A stretch of 64,000 nucleotides of DNA from Scleropages formosus (Eukaryota > Chordata > Actinopteri > Osteoglossiformes > Osteoglossidae), in contig NC_041806.1 in NCBI RefSeq assembly GCF_900964775.1, forward strand, positions 13,282,610 through 13,346,609, in the 5' to 3' direction. This document shows positions 46,701 through 59,017 of the stretch, one piece after another. The first letter of the stretch is position 1. Each line of letters opens with the position of its first letter. The notes below the pieces were generated by a model, which was given only the letters and a program-made list of their open reading frames with translations, was not told the origin of the DNA and ran no database searches. A program made the translations under genes and the position numbers.

Positions 46701-49300
46701 CACATGCAGCGGGACAGGCGACCAGCATGGGTACAGGACCCAAGGAATTACACACAAAAACCCACCTGCTTTGTTCTACATGAGTTTACATCTAGTTTGG
46801 CACTAAAGAACCTGCCACAGGGGCTTGAGGTTCCTCATTTCACCAGCCACACACAGTGTGACAACTGTTGAATGCTGGACTGTGGTTCCACTTTTCAGCT
46901 TGGCCCTGACTCCATCAGCCTGCTCCATTGAAATGGTGTGACCCCAGTGCATCCCCCGGGAAGGGTCCATGAAGTCGGTGATGAAAGTGGACTACGATGT
47001 GCCCAAATGGTCCAAGCTTACCTATTTCTCATGTGGAGCCCCCTTCTGGTCACCTGGCCGTCTTGTCAACATTATTCTTAAAGTATTTCACACAAGACAT
47101 ATGTGTTGGTGTGGGTGCTGAAAGAACTTGGGGACCACTTTGGGGATAAGACTGTGTAAACATTTTACTGCTCATGTTGTTCTCTCTTGAGTGGTGGTAC
47201 AGAATCGTGGCAGTTTGTATTCCATTCTGGCCCTCACTGATACAGAAGATGTTATAGGTTGGGGGAAAAAAATTGTCGAAATGTTTGCAAACTTCACCGC
47301 TGCCATCTCTCGTATTCTCCGATGTGAATGTGAGATGGCCTTCCATGAAAAAAATTACCAGACCTCTATAGACTATGAAAGATGACACCAGCAGAAAGTG
47401 TGTTCACAGAACCGTTCAGTGATGTCACAGCAGTTTGTCAAATGAATCAGCCAGTAGTTCAAAAATAGATGTATTACATGAGGTTTAGTGAGGGCTCTGT
47501 CATAATGATTACTAGCACACCTCTGTTGGATTGTACCATGTTACATCGTACGTGTTTGTTGTTGGAGCTGGTTGAGAACACTAAAATCAGAGCCACTGCA
47601 CACACTGACTGAAACCGCTTATCCAGAGTGGAGGCTGTGGCGAGCCGGAGCCTAACCCAGTAACACAGGGTGCAAGGCTGGAGGGGTAAAGGACACACCC
47701 AGGACCGGACGCCAGTCTGTCACAGCACCCCAAGCAGGACTCGAACCTCAGACCTACCAGAAAGCACGCACAGGCCAAATCTGCTGCACCACCGCACCCC
47801 CACTACTCAGAACCCCTGGTGGATGTTATTTTCTCAAAAAGACTTTTCTGTTAATAATTAACAAGTGGAGCTAGAGGTCACCAGTGTCCTTTGAGAAGTT
47901 GAGACCAAACAGTGTGTAGTAAAGTAACTAGAATCACACCTCCTTTGAATGTACACTGCAAGAGGTAGTAGGGTACAGGACCTCATGGCCATGCCTAATA
48001 GACAAGTGAGAACACAGTACTTCTACGAAGGGATTACCCAGTGACAAGGCAATCTACACGCGGATATGGTAATGTTTCTGCAAAAATTAGAATAGTTTTG
48101 TAATCTATTTTATTGACAAATAACTGATATATTTCAGATAGGAAGTTATTTTCAGGAAGAAGAACCAGTCTACAAAATGAGGAATGTTGTTCAATGAAAC
48201 TGATCTTTTTTATCTCTTGGAAATAAAGACTTTTTGTCAGCATTTGTGTTTGGGTTACCATAACCTGCTGCAACTTCCAGCATCACATCAGGTCTTCATT
48301 TTAAAACTCCATTGACCGGTATAGCAATAATGAATCTTTAAAACGAATTCCACAAAGCTGCCTGTCCTGTGGCACACTGGTGATGTGCTGTGAGTCCAGG
48401 TTTTAGTCCCTGTTGTGTCACAGCAGCCCTCTGTGTCAGGAAGGCCCATTTGGTCAGGTGAGATGGCCAAGATACTGCGACTAGAATCAGGAATGAGACA
48501 CCTATGTGATGATGTTCCGGCCTTGTCTGAGTTTTTGTTCAGCCCTTCCACAGGCTTACCATTATTGTCACTGCTAACTCAGTTACCCACACACATTGCA
48601 TTCAGTTACTTATCATGTGCTGCTACCTTTAAGAACATGACATGCTTAATGTGGACAAATGGCAAAAAAACAAAACACCTGTGACAAGTTATTGTACTTA
48701 TTCAGTAAATACAGTACATTTTTAAGCAGCAAACACCAGAGATATTTCACCTTGAGACCAAATACCAGATATTTGGAAAGAATGACATGTCGCACCTTGG
48801 GACGAAAGGGGATTTTTTAAAAACTTTTTCATGTAAATAGCAGAGAGCTAAGTGTACCTTGCTGAAGGTATTTCAGAAATCTTACAGCTTAAAAAAAAAA
48901 AAATTAAATGTCTACTCACACCCTACAGATCTGTGCTACTTATAAAACTGAACATTGGTGAAACCTTCACTGTACCAATGTACCATTACATGCACTATAT
49001 TCGTTGTTATGAACAATAACTGAAATGTCATATCATTTGAATACCTTTTGCTTTCCTCTTTTGCTGTACAGGCTAGGGACAATCTTCACATTCACACACC
49101 TATAAAGTTCAATTTGGGGAAAGACCGTTAAAACACTGGTTGTTTGAAAACCGGCGGCTTGGGTTTCTGGGTCTTGTAGTGCTTCAGCGCGAGATAACCG
49201 AAACTGGTGCTACATAGAAATAGAGTTCCATCGTGGGGGCCCAATTCAAAAGAACTTCTTTTCCCAGAAAGCAGAAAAGCGGGACCGCATTAATGCGCAT
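46701..49300. other. thap11 3' UTR and intergenic DNA
   Basis: This follows the thap11 stop. A plus-strand AATAAA near 48224 could end a long 3' UTR, but that is uncertain. One diverged SINE lies at about 47598-47803. A conserved-looking block was not seen. From 48850 to 49130 the sequence is AT-rich, rising in GC towards the nutf2 first exon. Confidence 0.45.
47598..47803 (-). repeat. tRNA-derived SINE, copy 13 (diverged)
   Basis: Old minus-strand copy: CTGAAACCGCTTATCC, GCAAGGCTGGAGGGG, GGACTCGAACCTCAGACC and CACCACCGCACCCCC are recognisable. The tail is reduced to a few CA units. Confidence 0.8.
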
Positions 49301-49369
49301 GCTCTGACGAATGAGGAGCGCTTGGGGATCGCCATAACTGGGAGGACTGGTTGGTGCTGTGGGCGCTCG
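49162..49369 (+). promoter_or_regulatory. nutf2 promoter and non-coding first exon (inferred)
   Basis: A GC-rich block ends at a donor GCTCG|GTAAGT (exon end 49369), which suits an untranslated nutf2 first exon. About 190 bp upstream, 49162-49180 reads, on the reverse strand, ACTACAAGACCCAGAAACC, a weaker relative of the ZNF143/THAP11 element. The transcription start is not defined by the sequence alone. Confidence 0.45.
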
Positions 49370-52300
49370 GTAAGTATGGGTATGTTTTGGTGGTTTCAGT
49401 GGTTCGAGGCGGTTCTCCTAACTCTGAATGGTACTGTGTGGACTCCCAGTACCTAGCCTTAGAGCCCGGTTCTTGGGTATTTATTAATTAATTATTTATT
49501 TAATTAATTATATAGGCTGTGGACCGGCATGCGCGGCAGCAGCAGCAGCAGCAGCATCAGCGAGTGCGCCCGACGCGCAGTGTAACTGAGTCAGGATAGG
49601 GACTGGGCACCTGAGCGCCCCCCGGCTCGGGCCGTAGGCCTAAACTCATTGTGCTTTCTACTCATTCCTTACCGGGACCTTCTCTCCTTTTTTTTCTTTT
49701 GGCTTTCTTCCTTCGTCCCAGCCCAGCTACTGTCCCGAGTTCAGCTGTGGGAGTGTCTAGCACGCTGCGAGCAGGTGGTTGTTGACTCGGGATTGGGCTG
49801 GACGTGTACCCAACTGTGTGTGAGCACAGTAGGCTAGCTTGTCGGAGGAGCCTGTGTTCCCACTAACTTACTAGTCGAACTAGTTCCACGGTTGAGTGTC
49901 TCACTCACTGGTGGTCACAGTTCGTTCAGTCTCCTCTGTTTATATACAACATTTTTGATTTGCAGTGTTTTTACCGATAATATCATGCAACAAAGAATAA
50001 GAGGATTGTTAACGTGTCACTGTGGTTACCGAGGAGGTAGATGTTTGTGTAAAAACCAGAGCAGTCGTCGTATCTCTCGCTTCGGAGAGTTTTCGTGGTT
50101 ATTCATTCGGTAGTTACCAGGCTTTGTGTGTTGGACACCATTTGACATATTTGAAAACGCACTGCTCTGGCCTGGGGATCGGAGACAGTTACATACGTAC
50201 ACACACACACTCTGGTGTCAAACCCTCTGTGATGTAATGCAGCCAAGACACAGGAGTGTCTCACATGGAAAGTCAAACCACCTTGGTCAGTGGGTGAATC
50301 TAAATTTAGAATGTTTCTTAAAATGCAGTGTTTTTTGCTAGTCTGTAGGGTAAATGGATATTTACATGTAAGTTTTTTTTGACTTGCCATATTTTTTTTT
50401 TTTTTTTTTAAATTTTTAATTTTTAAACCCTAGAATATCCAGATGAAGGGAGCAGTGGTCCAGGCTGTAATATTTGCTTTCTTTTCAGGTGCAATGTTGA
50501 GATGACAGACACTTCAGTTAGTAAGCAGTTTGATAACTAGCTATGTTGTAACTCCACAGGTTACTAATAACCCCACTTAGGGCAATACTCAGTACCATTA
50601 ACTGGCATTTTTCTTTAGGGATGAAGACTACTACTCATCACATGCAAATAATACTTGCATCATTATTAACTTCATTACTGAGCATAATATTTTACTAGAG
50701 CAATGGAGGTACTGTGCTGAAAGATGCTACAGTAGTGAGTTAACCTGGTAGTTGCCATGTTTGTGTGTTTGTAGTTAGACTAGGGTCAATTAGTTTGGTT
50801 AAAGAGGGTGTGGTGAAGCTGTGTGTAAAATGACTGATGCTGCAGGTCTGTCTATCAAACCCATGTGTCAGCCACACAGTGGGATAAAAGGAGCTTTTGC
50901 AGGACAGTAGCGAGTGCTCAACACAATGGAGCCCTGAGAGCCGGAGCCCAGTGTAGTGATAGGTGGTGTGTGTTCTCATACACACGCTGATAGTTGCTCT
51001 CAACTTTCTTAGTGTAAAATTTACTTTTATATAGACACATTTTATAAATCAGTCTAACTGGTGTTAAATTTATATTTCCAGCACAGTTTAGTAATTTTTA
51101 TAGTGTTGAGGATGGGCTGCAGACCAATGTGATAACTGATGATTCTGTGTCTTGGACACTTCACCTCACTATGCTGGGTTATACTGACTTATTAAAGTGT
51201 CCCTCTGAGGGAGTGTAGCCTACATGTTAGGATCGGGTGGACTGTAGCATCTACTGCGGTCCACCTTGGTTGAACCCTTTGGAACCTCATATGTCAATCT
51301 GGGAGGACAGTCCTGCTGTGGGTTCAGTTTCTGTCTGAGCTGGTTTTTTAATTCAATAACTGAGTGTAAACATTCTGCTTCCAGTGCTCTCAGGGGTATT
51401 TCCAGGAACATCTTTATAAAAGATCAATGCAATTCCATGTAACAGTCTTCATGGTTTCAGTAAATCTCTGATCATTCAATTTTTTTATAGAGTGCTCTTC
51501 TCACGCAGTGACACAGAGTGCTTTAATACAGCCGTAAGGCAAGAAAAACAAATACATCAGATAAGAAACAAAGACAGTTGACTAATGACTACCGTAATAT
51601 AGTACTTTTATATAGCTATAAGTATGCCTAGTGGCCACGGAGGAAAGGAGCAAAAACTCCCAATTGGAAGTTCAGGGAGGGGAAAAAAAAAACCTCTGGG
51701 GGTCCAAGGGCCAGTGGTTGCTCACCCCTCCTGGGCATTCTAGATTTAGTAACAAGTTTAAGCCAGTTAACAAGTAATAATGATATTGTTGCTATAAGGT
51801 ATCTTGAATCCCCAGCTCAGCATGGGATGTCTCATCCATCATGGCAGTTGGTCATCATCTTCAGTCAACATGGGATTCGTCTGTCGCCGCTGGCTGGCCT
51901 CCTCAAGTCTTATGTAGCGAGGCAGTGCTCAAAAATAGTCAATTTAATATGCATAGGTGGTAAAAACAACCAAGGCAAGTGGAATTACATTTTGAGGTGG
52001 AATGCCTCAGTGAACATACAAGTCTTTAGTCTGGATTTGAAAACAGAAACAAATGGGGCATTTCTGACAGTAACTGGCAAAGTATTCCACAGTTTAGGTG
52101 CTCTATAACTAAAGGCGTGACCACTGATACCTCCTACTGATACTTTAAGGTAACCTGCATCCAATGAACGATGATATTGTCCAGGGATGCAAGAATCAAT
52201 AATCTCACAAAGGAAAGCCGGAACAATACCATGTACTGCCTTATAGGTCAAAAGAAGGATTTTCTAATCAACTCTAAATGCGACTAGGAGCCAATGTAAC

Positions 52301-54432
52301 AATTTAGTTACAGGTGTTTATATGGTCGTACGTTCTAGTGACAATTTTTACAGCAGCATTTTGTACCAGCTGTAGCCTGGATGCAGTCTAGTATGGACAA
52401 CCCGACAATAAAGCATTACAAAAGTCCAGCCTGCTTGAAACAAAAGCATGAACCAGTTTCTCAGCATCCCATCTACAGAGGAATTGCTGTAATTTAGCTA
52501 TGTTTCTTAACTGAAGGAAGCACAATTTAGTCTGAGCATTTACATGAGATACAAATGACATCTTCCCATCCAACAGGACACCCAAATCCTTGACACAATC
52601 TGTCAGCTTGAAGGTAATATCATTTGTTGTAAAGATTGGTGTGATTATGTCAAGAGTTTTGGCATCACCACCCACCACAAGTATCTCTGTTTTACTGGCA
52701 TTTAGAGATAAAAAAAAATTTTTTACTCATCCATAATTTTATACTGGTAAAACAATTAGCTAAAGACACCGCATGTGATGGATCATCAGACTTAAACAAT
52801 ACATATAGCTGTGTGTCATCGGCATACGAGTGGAAATTCACATTGTCTTTGCGAATAATGTCACTCTATATGTTACCAATGGGTTACAACAGTAATGGCC
52901 CCAACACAGAGCCCTGTCGCACATCATGCTGAACTGTAGTTGAGATGGAGGGGGTGCAGTCATCAGATTTCAGTACGAATTATTCATGGTTAGCTAAATT
53001 CAAGTCAACCCACTTCAGAACGGTACCTTTTAGGCCAACCAGGTTTTCAAGTCTGCTCAATTGGATACTATGGTCTACAGTGTCGAATGCAGCACTTAAG
53101 TCCAGTAACATAAGAATTGAGATCTGACCAGCATCAGAAGAGGTGAGAATATCATTAACACTTGTGAGCGCTATTTCAGTGCTGTAACCAGTGTGGAAAC
53201 CAGGCTGAAATTTTTTCAAATATATTATAAGATATTTTACAATTTGGGAAGCTAAGATTACTGAGGTCATACTCCACTGTCTGGAGTATTGGACCCATTC
53301 AACTGTTAAGACTGGCTGGTTAAATAAAATATTTTATTGGTTATAATGACACATACCAGTGTGCCTGTTTATCGGCACCGGTCACATCGCTCACGCCTGT
53401 CCTGCATGTGTGTTTGGGAGATTGAAGGGTAGGCTGGCACAGTGCTGTTCCTTCTTTTTCCTGCTCCTCAGTCTGTCAGAGGATAGACAACAGGTTGCCC
53501 CCCTGCACTGACAAACACATGGATTGTGGTCGGTGGAGGTCACTGCAGGGTAGGTGGAAATGCCAATGGACTGGGGGGGTGGTGTCTGTTTGGTCTGAGT
53601 GTCTCTATTAGAATTTTTTTTTATGATTTGGAAGTGTGTGAATTTCTTTATATTCCCTATATAAGGTTTACTCTATTTTACCCCACAGGAGCTGTGTATG
53701 TGGGGAACAGTGTAAGAGTTTTTGGCCAGGTACTTTTTTTTTTTTTATTTAAAAAAAAAAGAAATGGAGAACGTTACATTTGCTGTGCATTTCTGACCCA
53801 GGAACCCTCTGATGTCTATCCATTCCAATGATTGAATATTCATGGCATACCACAGCATGGTGGAATCATCCCAGTACTGTGCAAGGGCTTGAACCTGGGC
53901 TCTTGATGCATGACAGCAGTCTTTGGAGGTTTTGCTACATGTGCATTATAGTATGGGTGTCAATTCAGGGTGGTGTGAGAGTGAGACAAAGTATGCAATA
54001 TAGGTAGATCAGCTGGACTTTCAGGATCAACCAGAAGTTCCTCTTGTGACATCTGTAGCTATGAGGAAGGTTTGCTCTTCACAGGGCTCCATTTGAGGGA
54101 CTCAGTTGCTGCAGAGGTTTGAAGGCCTCTGTGAAGGGTCTTGGCTATGGACTGCTGGGAGTAATGGTGAACTGAATGATTCCTAAAATGATTGTGTTCA
54201 GATATAGCTTCTTTTTGTTTGTTTTAAGCTGATCCTGTGATGATTTTCAACCTGCACAAGCTTCCTGTTTTTCCTGATGCCAAGATTTAATTTAACATGT
54301 TTTAGTGCGGTAAAGAAATATGGGCTTAACAAGGAAAGTAAGGTAGACTTTCTCTGTTTCCTCACATTCTTCCTCTGTCTCACTCTCTCTGCCCCCTCCT
54401 TCTCATCAGTGGCTGCTGCCGGCTGAATCAGG
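49370..54432 (+). other. nutf2 first intron
   Basis: A 5.1-kb intron between the inferred first exon and the coding start. It begins with a GC-rich stretch containing a (CAG)n run of six units at about 49532-49549. It later carries a degraded LINE (51490-53290, minus strand). Sequence from 53300 to 54420 shows nothing recognisable apart from T-runs and A-runs near 53737. Confidence 0.55.
51490..53290 (-). mobile_element. Degraded LINE, minus strand
   Basis: Reverse transcriptase remnants read on the minus strand from high to low coordinate. They are FQPGFHTGYSTEIALTSVND, LMLLDLSAAFDTVDHS, KDLGVLLDGKMSFVSHVN, FLQLRNIAKLQQFL, FVSSRLDFCNALLSGCPY and, at the C-terminus, SYRAPKLWNTLPVTVRNAPF. A 3' UTR-like part (CCTCTGGGGGTCCAAGGGCC on the plus strand) follows to about 51490. 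Style is L2/CR1/Rex-type; it differs from the LINE at 26 kb. Several stops and frame changes make it inactive. The 5' part is missing. Confidence 0.78.
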
Positions 54433-57033
54433 ATGGGTGACAAGCCGATTTGGGAACAGATTGGATCCAGCTTTGTGCAGCACTACTATCAGCTGTTTGA
54501 CACTGACAGGTCCCAGCTGGGAGCAATATATGTGAGTGTTGGCATATGTGTCCTACACACACACACACGCATATACCTCCTCATGTTGACCTGCAGCAGG
54601 TCTTCACTCTCATTCAATTCTCTAAATACTCACCGGCCACTTTATTAGGTACACCTGTTCAGCTGCTTGTTAACACAAATATCTAATCAGCCAATTACAT
54701 GGCAGCGTCTGAATGCATTTAGGCACGTAGACATGGTCAAGATGATCTGCTGAAGTTCAAACTGAGCATCAGAATGGGGAAGAAAGGGGATTTAAGTGAC
54801 TTTGAACGTGACGTCCTTGCTGGTGCCAGATGGGCCGGTCTGAGTATTTCCGAAACTGCTGATCTACTGGGATTTTCACGCACAACCATCTCTAGGGTTT
54901 CCAGAGAATGGTTGGAAAAAGAGAAAATATCCAGTGAGTGACAGTTCTGTGGGCAAAAATGCCTTGTTGATGCCAGAGGTCAGAGGAGAATGGCCAGACT
55001 GGTTCGAGGGGATAGAAAGGCAACAGTAACTCAAATAACCAGTCATTACAACCGAAGTATGTAGAAGAGCATCTCTGAATGCACAACACATCGAACCTTG
55101 AAGCAGACGGGCTACAGCAGCAGAAGACCACACTGGGTGCTACTCCTGTCAGCTAAGAACAGGAAACTGAGGCTACAATTTGCACGGGCTCACCAAAATT
55201 ATCCCATAGAAGATGGAGAAAACGTTGCCTGGTCTGAGTCTCAATTTCTGCTGCGACATTCAGATGGTAAGGTCAGAATTTTTCATAAACATGGATCCGT
55301 CTTGCCTTGTATCAACGGTTCAGGCTGGTGGTGGTGGTGTAATGGTGTGGGGGATATTTTCTTGACACACTTTGGGTCCTTTAGTACCAACTGAGCATCG
55401 TTTAAACACCACAGCCTACCTGAGTATTGTTACTGACCATGTCCATCCCTTTATGACCACAGTGTACCCATCTTCTGATGACTACTTCCAGCAGGATAGT
55501 ATGCCATGTCACAAAGCTCAGTCATCTCAAACTGGTTTCTTGAACATGACAATGAGTTCACTATACTCAAATGGCCTCCCCAGTCACCAGATCTCAATCC
55601 AATAGAGCACCTTTGGGATGTGGTGGAATGGGAGATTCACATCATTGATGTGCAGCTGACAAATCTGCAGCAACTGCGTGATGCCGTCATGTCAATATGG
55701 ACCAAAATCTCTGAGGAATGTTTCCACCACCTTGTTGAATCTATGCCACGAAGAATTAAGGCAATTCTGAAAGCAAAAGGGGGTCCAACCTGGAACTAGC
55801 AAGGTGTACCTAATAATCTGGCTGTTGAGTGTAGATACAAATTACTGTGGGCTGAAATAATTACTTGAAGGGCAAATAACAGGCCTGGAATTTCACACAT
55901 TACACACATTTTAGCTGCATTGTGTGTCTTGGAGATGTGAATTTCACCTCGTTTGATCATCTCATTGCTGAAGGAAGGGATTGTGTTTATGATGAAGCCC
56001 AGTTTGTGCCCACTGGAGCAGGAGGAACAGTTTGATTGTATTACTACCTGTGTAGCTCTGCCTCTGTACTGACTCCCTGGCCATTAGTGAGCATAGTGAG
56101 GTCTGTATAGTGCTTAGACCTGGGGGATGGCCTGGAGCTTCCCAAAGCCCTTGTCTCCTCAGGAGCATCAGAATGTGGATGGTATGACAGTTCTAACAGC
56201 AATAGCAGCAATTCCACACATCTGTCTGGGCTTTCTGTGTAAAAACTTGTTTCTGGTTCATTGCTGATCAGTGTTTATATGCAAGTTTTATTAGCCCAGA
56301 AATAAAACGGGGCAGGTGTACTGCCCAGGCTGCTCTCAACCCTGCATTCAATGGCCTGGTTTCTCCAGCTGCTCCTTTCTCCCAGTGTGGCTCAGCCCTC
56401 TGCCCATCCAGAACTGCACTCTCCTCTTCCAGATTGACGCATCATGCCTTACGTGGGAGGGACAGCAATTCCAGGGAAAAGCAGCGATTGTTGAGAAGCT
56501 ATCTGTAAGTGTTGTATGTCCAAGTGCTTTACAGATACTATACATGTCCTGTTCTGTATTTTTACCAAAATGTGTTTTGTGACACAGTGGGTGTGGCCAG
56601 GTTGAAGACTTGCTTAGTCATTTTATCCTGCATCTTCTCCATGTCTCGGCAGAGCCTTCCCTTCACAAAAATCGCTCACAGCATAACGGCACAGGACCAC
56701 CAGCCCACACCAGACAGCTGTATCCTCAGTATGGTGGTGGGGCAGCTGAAGGTGAGTGCTGGCATCTTTGTTTGCAGCCTTTGCCCAGTCACCGATAATT
56801 AGTCGTTTGCCTCCTGCCTTGACCCAACATGCAGTAGACTCTACTGCCCCTTACCGTTGGGGTGTTTAAGTGCCTGCTCATATCTGGGACTCACTCCTCC
56901 TCCACTGTGTGAATGACAGGCTGATGAGGACCCCATCATGGGCTTCCACCAGATCTTCCTGTTGAAGAACATCAATGATGCCTGGGTGTGCACTAATGAC
57001 ATTTTCCGGCTGGCGCTGCACAATTTTGGCTAA
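54433..57033 (+). CDS. nutf2: Nuclear transport factor 2
   Basis: Four coding exons (54433-54531, 56433-56504, 56653-56751, 56920-57033) encode 127 aa, the same length as human NTF2. NTF2 is a small homodimer that carries Ran-GDP into the nucleus by binding FxFG nucleoporins. The protein starts [20 protein letters not shown] and continues [40 protein letters not shown] and [20 protein letters not shown], ending FRLALHNFG. Differences from the human protein are few and conservative, and all junctions are phase 0. A Tc1-like element sits in the first coding intron. The likely polyadenylation signal AATAAA is at 57682-57687, which gives a 3' UTR of about 670 bp. Confidence 0.98.
54629..55831 (+). 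mobile_element. Tc1-like DNA transposon, inactive
   Basis: Element of 1203 bp bounded by TA dinucleotides (54627-54628 and 55832-55833). The left end CTCACCGGCCACTTTATTAG and the right end CCTAATAATCTGGCTGTTGAG are inverted relatives. Transposase traces include the helix-turn-helix region (corresponding to [19 protein letters not shown]) and, in an open final segment, [18 protein letters not shown] with the last acidic residue of the DDE/D triad. The frame is broken in several places earlier. The family is widespread in fish. Moderate divergence of the ends suggests intermediate age. Confidence 0.92.
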
Positions 57034-59017
57034 AGGTGGGAGATGGGACACTGGCTTGGGGGTGGGGACAGTGGGCTGGAGTGACCCTTGCATTCATCTG
57101 TACCCCTCCTTGCCCCACCCTGCCTTGTCCTACCCCGATGCCTGGCTGCTGTTGATGCCGCCTCCATCCTTCATCCATGCCTCGATGTTGCTCCACAGCG
57201 GAATCTGTAACACACTCACAAACGGCATGAAAAAGAAAAGCTGCCCGTCAGGATCAAGAACTGAGCCTCGGCACGTGCTCTGGCAGAAACCATGATGTAC
57301 TCTGTGGCTGAGTGGTGTGGCTGCCATGGTAACGAGCAACACTGCCACTGTCTTCTCCCATTGGGATGCTTGATCACCTGCGTGTGGGAGATTCCAGTGG
57401 AAACAAAAACTTATACAGCATTTCATTTTTTTTGTTATACTTCCTGCCCTAGTTATTTCTCTGCTAGTGCAGTGCGATATTCCACTAACTCCTTTCTTTT
57501 GTTCTCCATCAGTGATATTGCTCTAATTTCTTGTTCTCACTGGTTCCTCTAACGATCCAAAGAACCAAACCGTAGGTACTCCCACCGCCTTTCTCACACA
57601 CACACACACCCCCATGTTGGCTCCTGCTCCCCTCTTTCCCCTTTCCTCTGTCCCACAATGACTTCTGAAGCCACGACATACAATAAAACTGACTTTTTCT
57701 TAAACATGGGATTTTTGTGTTATTTTCCAGTTGTCCTTCTGCTTTCATGCTTTTGAATTTTCCCCCCTTTAGTTTTGATCAAAAGTTTCCATTAAACACA
57801 CAGAGTTTTGGTGCTGCTCTCTAGCTTTTGGGTCATTTTAAATGGACACAGTCATCCTTATGGTGATTATAGTCAGTGTACTGAAGACCTAACGTCAGAG
57901 AAAAAGGGTGGTCCCTGGGAGGGAACCGCTGTCCTGCAGAAGTGCGCTTGAGACAGCATGTGTCGGGAGACCAGTGCCACTATGGACGCAAGCAGGTCTT
58001 CTACTCTGTTGGTACAAAGATCCTGTGCCTGGTTTTGGAAGTATTTTCAGAAGAGCTGCTTATGTCTTGCTTTTTAAAGTTTATACCTATTGCAAGCTGA
58101 AGTTCATCCAGATTTCTAAGATGTTCCAGGTAGCACTGCAACCAAATTCTCCCCCCCGGCTGATAAATGACTCACTGTAAAATGATTGGCTGAGAGGGTA
58201 GTGAAGGAACAATGCTAATATGAGAATACAGTAAGATATGCCAGATCTGTTCTATGTACACACACTGGATGTGAGCAATGGAAGGAATCAAAGCAGTTCA
58301 AAGATGAGGATATAAAAGTGCTACGTGAAAACAAATGTATCCAGCCTGGAGCTATTCCTGCAACTGGTTTTAAATTTGTATAATATGTATCCTGACTGGA
58401 CTTTTGTTGGGGAAGAAAAAGTACACAGTGGGTTATTACCGTTTTTCATGCTTTTCTTGGTCCTAAATCACCCCCCTGTAATAAACTTAAAGGATTTTAT
58501 TGGTCAAAAACCTTTACCAAAGTACAATGAACTGAAGCAATACATGTAGCTTAGCCTACTGGTAATTTGTACTAAATTGGCCCAGTTTAGTACATTTTGC
58601 ACTATAAATGCTTGAATTCCAGGTACATAAACCATGTAATGAAAATAGACGTGGATGAAAAGGCTTATTTTAAAACTTATATGTCATGTAAACTATTACG
58701 ATGTTTCATCAGTGTTGTGAAATACAATGTTAGACACGTTTTGAAGGAGTCGATTTGCTTCTGGACTGATAGAGCTGTGCGAACGGCCGGACGGTTTTAG
58801 GTGAGCACCAAGCGGAAGTTCTGTCTACTAAGGGTTACACCGGAAGCAGTGGTGAGATTCGTGATTTCTAAAAGGGGGAATGATTTAGAGTCAGCGCCAG
58901 GCGGAAGTACGTTCTCCTGGCGATATCTTCATGCGGCGTTTGGAGACTTAGTAGTGAATAGTCGACGTGTTTGACAAAGAGTGCTGATTTGCGGCCTCCG
59001 GTGATCCACTCTACCCC
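57034..59017. other. nutf2 3' UTR and edc4 promoter region
   Basis: The nutf2 3' UTR probably runs to about 57705. The following AT-rich part to about 58750 shows no gene. Directly before edc4, three ETS-type words occur: GCGGAAGT at 58812-58819, CCGGAAGC at 58841-58848 and GCGGAAGT at 58901-58908, which are typical of housekeeping promoters. The edc4 start codon follows at 59018. Confidence 0.5.

Noticed and set aside
46211-46757. Additional frames on both strands within thap11
   Set aside because: Shadow frames of a GC-rich single-exon gene; only the frame starting MPGFTCC carries the THAP domain.
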